A stretch of DNA of 16,838 nt from Desulfuromonadales bacterium (GTDB lineage: Bacteria; Desulfobacterota; Desulfuromonadia; Desulfuromonadales; JACZKF01): positions 1 to 16,838 of the forward strand of contig JACZKF010000568.1 in NCBI GenBank assembly GCA_014860175.1, in the 5' to 3' direction. How positions within the stretch are numbered: the first letter of the stretch is position 1; every line of letters begins with the position of its first letter. The translations under genes were made by a program, and so were the position numbers. Positions 13,167-16,838 of the stretch are shown one piece after another. The notes beneath the pieces were generated by a model, which saw only the letters and a list, made by a program, of their open reading frames with translations, was not told the origin of the DNA and searched no databases.

Positions 13167-14540
13167 ATGCACACCCGTTTTACCCTTTTGTTAGCAGCAG
13201 TTCTGTTCGCTCTGCCGGCGGCGGCCGCCGTCGATCATCGGGAACTGATCAGTGGCCCGGTGAGCAAAGGCGAGGAGATCACCCGCCAATGCCTGGAATG
13301 CCACGGTGAGGACGCCGCCGAGGTGATGAAAACGACGCACTGGAGCTGGTCCGCCGCCCAGAAGATGAATGGCCAAGGAAGCATCGATCGAGGGAAGAAA
13401 AACGCCATCAACAACTTTTGCGTGTCGATCTACGCCAACGAGCCGCGCTGCACCAGCTGCCACATCGGCTACGGCTGGAAGGACGCCTCCTTCGACTTCT
13501 CGGACCCGACCAAAGTCGACTGCCTGGTCTGCCACGACACCACCGGCACCTACAAGAAAGAGCCGACCGGCGCCGGGCAGCCGGCCGAGGGGGTCGATCT
13601 CCTCTTTGTCGCCCAGCAGGTCGGCGCCCCGAGTCGCGTGACCTGCGGCGCCTGTCATTTCTTCGGCGGCGGCGGCGATGCCGTCAAGCACGGCGACCTC
13701 GACTCCTCCATGGAGTTTCCTGACCGGAACCTGGACGTCCATATGGCCGCCGAGGGGAACAATTTCCAGTGTCAGGAATGCCACACCACCACTGACCACC
13801 AGATCTCCGGCCGGGCGATGGTGGTCTCCCCCGGCAGCGAAGACCACATCGGCTGCGAGAAATGCCACAGCGCCGAACCGCACCGGGAATCGGTGCTCAA
13901 CCGGCATTTTGCCGCCGTCGCCTGCCAGACCTGCCACATCCCGGCCTTCGCCCGGGAAGTACCCACCAAGACTTCCTGGGACTGGTCGACCGCCGGCCAG
14001 GACCGGGTCATTGGCAAGGATCAGTATGGCCGGCCGACCTACGACAAGAAAAAGGGGGATTTCACCTGGGGCAAGAACATTGTCCCCACTTACCGCTGGT
14101 ACAACGGTCATGCCGGCGCCTACCTGCTCGGCGACAAAATGAACCCGGCGAAGGTGACGGAGCTGAATTATCCCGAGGGGAGCATCAAGGACAAAACAGC
14201 CAAGATCTACCCCTTCAAGGAGCACACCGGCAAACAGATCTACGATACCGAACACAACTACTTCATCACCCCGCAGGTATTCGGCAAGGAGGGGTACTGG
14301 AAGACCTTTGACTGGAATCAGGCCTCCGCCATCGGGATGAAAGCGAGCGGTCTGCAGTACAGCGGCAGTTACGGCTTCGCCCCGACCATCATGTACTGGC
14401 GCATCAACCACATGGTCGCCCCCAAGGAGCAGGCCCTCGGCTGCCTCGACTGCCACGGCGACAACGGCCGGCTCGACTGGAAGGCCCTCGGCTACAGGGG
14501 GGACCCGATGGCGACCGGGAAGACGGCGCGGAGGAAGTAA
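13167..14540 (+). CDS. Octaheme c-type cytochrome, tetrathionate reductase family
   Basis: A 457-aa periplasmic multihaem protein with a Sec signal (about 1-21, AAA before V22). It has eight CxxCH haem sites, with the haem His at about 46, 99, 123, 164, 206, 234, 257 and 440. The last haem is far from the others, as in the octaheme tetrathionate reductase (OTR) family first described in Shewanella. VKHGDLD (K174) after haem four is a family-type segment that may supply the lysine ligand of the active-site haem (recalled, not certain). OTR proteins reduce tetrathionate, nitrite or hydroxylamine in vitro; the natural substrate is unsettled. It stands alone between two terminators with its own regulated promoter. 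GGGAG lies 9 nt before the ATG. Confidence 0.95.
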   Translation: MHTRFTLLLAAVLFALPAAAAVDHRELISGPVSKGEEITRQCLECHGEDAAEVMKTTHWSWSAAQKMNGQGSIDRGKKNAINNFCVSIYANEPRCTSCHIGYGWKDASFDFSDPTKVDCLVCHDTTGTYKKEPTGAGQPAEGVDLLFVAQQVGAPSRVTCGACHFFGGGGDAVKHGDLDSSMEFPDRNLDVHMAAEGNNFQCQECHTTTDHQISGRAMVVSPGSEDHIGCEKCHSAEPHRESVLNRHFAAVACQTCHIPAFAREVPTKTSWDWSTAGQDRVIGKDQYGRPTYDKKKGDFTWGKNIVPTYRWYNGHAGAYLLGDKMNPAKVTELNYPEGSIKDKTAKIYPFKEHTGKQIYDTEHNYFITPQVFGKEGYWKTFDWNQASAIGMKASGLQYSGSYGFAPTIMYWRINHMVAPKEQALGCLDCHGDNGRLDWKALGYRGDPMATGKTARRK

Positions 14541-14552
14541 TGAGAAAGTAAA

Positions 14553-14593
14553 AAAAGAGACGAGGGGTGCCGGTGGCGCCCCTCGTCTCTTTT
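14553..14593. terminator. Strong bidirectional terminator
   Basis: AAAAGAGACGAGGGG (14553-14567) pairs perfectly with CCCCTCGTCTCTTTT (14579-14593), and inner TGCC/GGCG extends the stem to 19 bp around a 3-nt GGT loop. A-run and T-run on either side make it work in both directions, ending the octaheme gene (plus) and the DUF3422 gene (minus). Confidence 0.92.
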
Positions 14594-14613
14594 ACCCCTG
14601 CCCTGTTCAAATC

Positions 14614-15924
14614 TCACTCCTCGGCGCGGGCCGGCTCCTTGATCAGGCGGTGTTTCATCCGCTTGATGGTCCACCAGACTCCGAACAGCACCACCGGCAC
14701 CATGGCGGCGAGAACCAGGTTCTTTTGCAACCCGTACTCCTCCAGCGGCAGCCCCGCCAGTAGATAGCCGATCAGTCCGACCAGATAATAGCTGATGGCG
14801 GCGACCGAGAGCCCCTCCACCGTCTCCTGCAGGCGAAACTGCAGCCGGCTGCGGCGGTTCATGGAGGCCAGCAGGCTTTTGTTCTGTTCCTGCATGGTCA
14901 GATTGACCCGGGTGCGCAGCAGATCGCCGGCCCGCTCGATGCGGCGGGAAAGATCCTCCATCCAGTTCTGCACCGCCTCGCAGGTCCGCATGCCGGGGGC
15001 GAGCCGGCGGCTCATGAACTCGTTGGCGGTCATGAAGCCGTCGACCGGCTCCTCCTCGATGTTCTGCAACCGCATGCTCACCAGGGCATGGTAGGCGCGG
15101 GTGGCGGAGAAGCGGTAATTGGTGATGGCGCGAAAAGTCTCCAGGCGGGCCGAGAGGCGAGAGAGGCTCTCGAGCATGCCACGCTCCCCTGACGAGCTGT
15201 CGGTCTTCGGCATGCGCGCCAGCATCTCGGCCAGCTGCTGGTCCATCTCGTTGAGACCGGGAGAGAGTTTCTTGGCCAGGGGGATGGAGAGCTGCGCCAG
15301 CAGGCGGTAGGTCTCCATCTCCATGATCCGCTGCACCAGGCGCCCCATCTGATAGTCGGAAATCCCCCGGTTCTGCACCAGGAACCGGCCGAAGCCGTCG
15401 CTGTGGAGCTTGAAGGCGGTGCAGAAGAAGGCCTTCCCCCCTTTGGGTTGGCTGATGATCAGGCGCTCCCCTTCAAAATGGGTGGTCAGCGCCTCGGGGT
15501 CGGTTTCGAGAGAGCCATCGTCGACCACCAGGTGAAAAGCGGCCACCGCCTGCCCCGGCAGGGAGGCGAGCCAATCCTCCGGCAGCAGATCGATCACCCG
15601 TTCGGCGAAGGGGTGGGCGGTCCCCCGGGGGCGCTTGAAGGTCAGGGCATAGAATTCCATGTGCCGCTCCCAGCGCACGGCAAACTCCCCGAAATCTTGC
15701 TGAAAGGAGACCGTCTCCGCCGCCGGGCCTTCGACACGGTAGCGCTGGCAGAGCTCGCACAGCCGCTCAAAGGCGGCGTTTTGCTCATGCGGCTCCGCCT
15801 TGAAGGCCAGATGCGAGATCTGCTGCGGGGTCGAAACGACCTGGAACGGGCGGGCGTGCAACTCGTCATAGAGGGCATCGCGCAGCGGATGGGTGGAGAA
15901 GGGGAGACAGTAGTAATCGGACAT
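14614..15924 (-). CDS. DUF3422 family membrane-anchored protein
   Basis: A 436-aa protein beginning MSDYYCLPFSTHPLRDALYDELHARPF, the hallmark start of DUF3422 (COG4949), which keeps H.LR..L..E.HARP. The large N-terminal part (1-370) is soluble, with RPRGTAHPFAERVIDLLPEDWLASLPG and DYQMGRLVQRIMEMETYR as other conserved blocks, and a coiled-coil-like stretch at about 325-370. Two membrane segments lie at the C-terminus (about 373-391 and 402-420), so the bulk is presumably cytoplasmic. The biochemical function of the family is unknown. GAGG lies 7 nt before its ATG, and the stop of the preceding small ORF overlaps that site. It is the last gene of a three-ORF operon and ends at a strong terminator. 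Confidence 0.93.
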   Translation of the reverse strand: MSDYYCLPFSTHPLRDALYDELHARPFQVVSTPQQISHLAFKAEPHEQNAAFERLCELCQRYRVEGPAAETVSFQQDFGEFAVRWERHMEFYALTFKRPRGTAHPFAERVIDLLPEDWLASLPGQAVAAFHLVVDDGSLETDPEALTTHFEGERLIISQPKGGKAFFCTAFKLHSDGFGRFLVQNRGISDYQMGRLVQRIMEMETYRLLAQLSIPLAKKLSPGLNEMDQQLAEMLARMPKTDSSSGERGMLESLSRLSARLETFRAITNYRFSATRAYHALVSMRLQNIEEEPVDGFMTANEFMSRRLAPGMRTCEAVQNWMEDLSRRIERAGDLLRTRVNLTMQEQNKSLLASMNRRSRLQFRLQETVEGLSVAAISYYLVGLIGYLLAGLPLEEYGLQKNLVLAAMVPVVLFGVWWTIKRMKHRLIKEPARAEE

Positions 15925-15933
15925 GGGGCTACC

Positions 15934-16068
15934 TCAGGTGAATCGGCGGTCGTGGATGCCGAATGAAAACGGCCAAGGCGCGCGACCGAACGACAGTGCC
16001 GTTGGAGCCGGCTTCGTAATGGTCTGCGGTGAGGTTTGCAATGTATCGTGCGGCCCTTTGGCATTCAT
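15934..16068 (-). CDS. Unrecognised 44-aa ORF between DUF2238 and DUF3422 genes
   Basis: Starting at an ATG at 16068 that overlaps the DUF2238 stop (ATGA), this frame runs 44 codons and stops 9 nt before the DUF3422 start. AGGAGG lies about 10 nt upstream inside the DUF2238 gene end. The peptide starts MNAKGPHDTLQTSPQTITKP and ends GIHDRRFT; it is proline-, threonine- and phenylalanine-rich, has no membrane segment or Cys, and I do not recognise it. It fills the gap exactly, with coupling signals on both sides, which favours real translation. Codon use is less GC-biased at third positions than in its neighbours, which argues for caution. Confidence 0.42.
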   Translation of the reverse strand: MNAKGPHDTLQTSPQTITKPAPTALSFGRAPWPFSFGIHDRRFT

Positions 16069-16763
16069 GTTTGCCCCCCCTCCTGGTGGCGTTCGATCTC
16101 CTGCGATGATCCCGGCGAGCGGCCGTCCGCTTTGGTGCAGATGTCCGGCGTCTGCATACGCCCGATCTGGCGATCCTGCCGGCGTGAGAAGAGCAGCAGG
16201 GCGGAACAGGCGCCGAGGAGGGCGAGGAACATGTCCGACTGGGTGTCCCAGGGGTCCCCCTGCGTCCCGAGGAATTCATCCGCCCCCTGCCCGAGGGTGA
16301 CGGCCGCGGCCCATTCGATGAGTTCATAGGAGGCGCTGATCGCCAGGGCGATGCAGACGACCAGGAAGGCGAGCATCTTTCGACCACGCACGTAGGCTCC
16401 CCGGATGAGGATCTCCCGGGCGACCAGGGCGGGGACGAGACCTTGGAAAAAGTGACCTATTTTGTCATAGGGGTTGCGGCTGAGATCGAAAAGATCGGCG
16501 AGGTGGAAACCGAGGGGGACCCGCGCATAGGTATAGGCGCCCCCCATCATGAGCACCAGGGCGTGGAGAAAGATGAGGGTGTAGAGCAGGTCAGTCAGCG
16601 GGAACCGCCGATAGGTCGCCCCCAGAAGGGGCAAGGCGATAAGGACGGGGAGGACCTCCAGCGCCCAGGTCAGGCGGTCATAGGGGTTAAGGCCGGAGAG
16701 CGCCAGGAGAGCGAACAGGATAAGGGCGGCGAGGGCCAGGGTACGGGGGCGGGTCGGTGACAC
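16065..16763 (-). CDS. DUF2238 (YjdF-like) integral membrane protein
   Basis: A 232-aa protein with about five or six membrane segments (near 8-24, 34-50, 55-77, 130-155, 175-192). It has the marks of DUF2238: NPYDKIGHFFQGLVPALVARE (near 97-117) and SYELIEWAAAV followed by FLGTQGDPWDTQSDMF (near 145-177). The charged and His residues in these blocks may line a site in the membrane; no function has been assigned to the family that I can state. The start is a GTG at 16763, chosen for GGGAGG 6 nt upstream. The C-terminal 35 residues are polar and variable. A clear promoter lies about 36 nt before the start, and the gene heads the operon with the small ORF and DUF3422. Confidence 0.92.
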   Translation of the reverse strand: MSPTRPRTLALAALILFALLALSGLNPYDRLTWALEVLPVLIALPLLGATYRRFPLTDLLYTLIFLHALVLMMGGAYTYARVPLGFHLADLFDLSRNPYDKIGHFFQGLVPALVAREILIRGAYVRGRKMLAFLVVCIALAISASYELIEWAAAVTLGQGADEFLGTQGDPWDTQSDMFLALLGACSALLLFSRRQDRQIGRMQTPDICTKADGRSPGSSQEIERHQEGGQT

Positions 16764-16798
16764 AGGTATCCTCCCTTACCAATTCATTCCATCGCTCG

Positions 16799-16827
16799 AG
16801 AATAGCGTGTCGGGGAGGACAGGTCAA
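16799..16827 (-). promoter_or_regulatory. Sigma-70 promoter of the DUF2238-DUF3422 operon
   Basis: On the minus strand, -35 TTGACC (16822-16827), a 17-bp spacer, and -10 TATTCT (16799-16804). Transcription would start near 16792, giving a leader of about 30 nt to the GTG start. Confidence 0.65.
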
Positions 16828-16838
16828 CGCCTTAGCCG

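Noticed and set aside
13191..14456. 421-aa minus-strand open frame opposite the octaheme cytochrome
   Set aside because: The plus strand has eight haem motifs and a signal peptide; the minus frame is low-complexity Gly/Val/Ala/Asp typical of antisense of GC-rich DNA.

Overview
The window looks like part of a Gram-negative, GC-rich, cytochrome-bearing anaerobe, most plausibly Desulfuromonadales/Geobacterales (Desulfobacterota). Support: an octaheme c-type cytochrome of the tetrathionate reductase family, a monoheme cytochrome c, a membrane b-haem/flavin reductase, a FeoA-type ferrous iron gene, exported proteins with Sec signals, and Pfk-2-type sugar metabolism beside respiratory genes. This placement is inference from gene content. 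I saw no rRNA, tRNA, CRISPR array or insertion sequence.

Layout. (1) 1-125, minus: the start of a Cys-rich feoA running off the left edge, with its own promoter. (2) 421-5143, plus: a carbohydrate operon: a 23-codon leader ORF overlapping by 4 nt a GT4 glycosyltransferase, then a glycogen-debranching-type glucosidase, a PfkB phosphofructokinase (4-nt overlap) and a DUF2267 protein. (3) 5264-6662, plus: a LOR/SDH-type (TIGR00300/COG1915) gene broken by a single -1 frameshift at a run of six G, followed by a small CxxC thioredoxin-like protein. (4) 6806-12505: an ECF sigma factor and its membrane partner (minus strand), flanked on one side by an exported DUF6448 protein and on the other by a b-haem/FAD/NAD(P) reductase, a monoheme cytochrome c and an exported TPR protein. 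(5) 12577-14540, plus: a PadR-family regulator with a CxC motif, a terminator, then a strong promoter with a perfect palindrome driving the octaheme cytochrome. (6) 14614-16763, minus: an operon of a DUF2238 membrane protein, an unrecognised 44-aa ORF and a DUF3422 membrane protein, read from a clear sigma-70 promoter near the right edge.

The most interesting reading is region 4. Three sites share one architecture, a TGTCACA-like -35, exactly 16 bp, and a CGT-starting -10. They lie before the sigma gene itself, before the DUF6448 gene and before the reductase/cytochrome operon. I infer that the ECF factor controls all three units as a compact local regulon: an envelope electron-transfer module (NAD(P)H/FAD to b haems to cytochrome c) plus two exported proteins of unknown role. 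Region 5 probably forms a second regulatory unit, in which the PadR protein controls the octaheme cytochrome.
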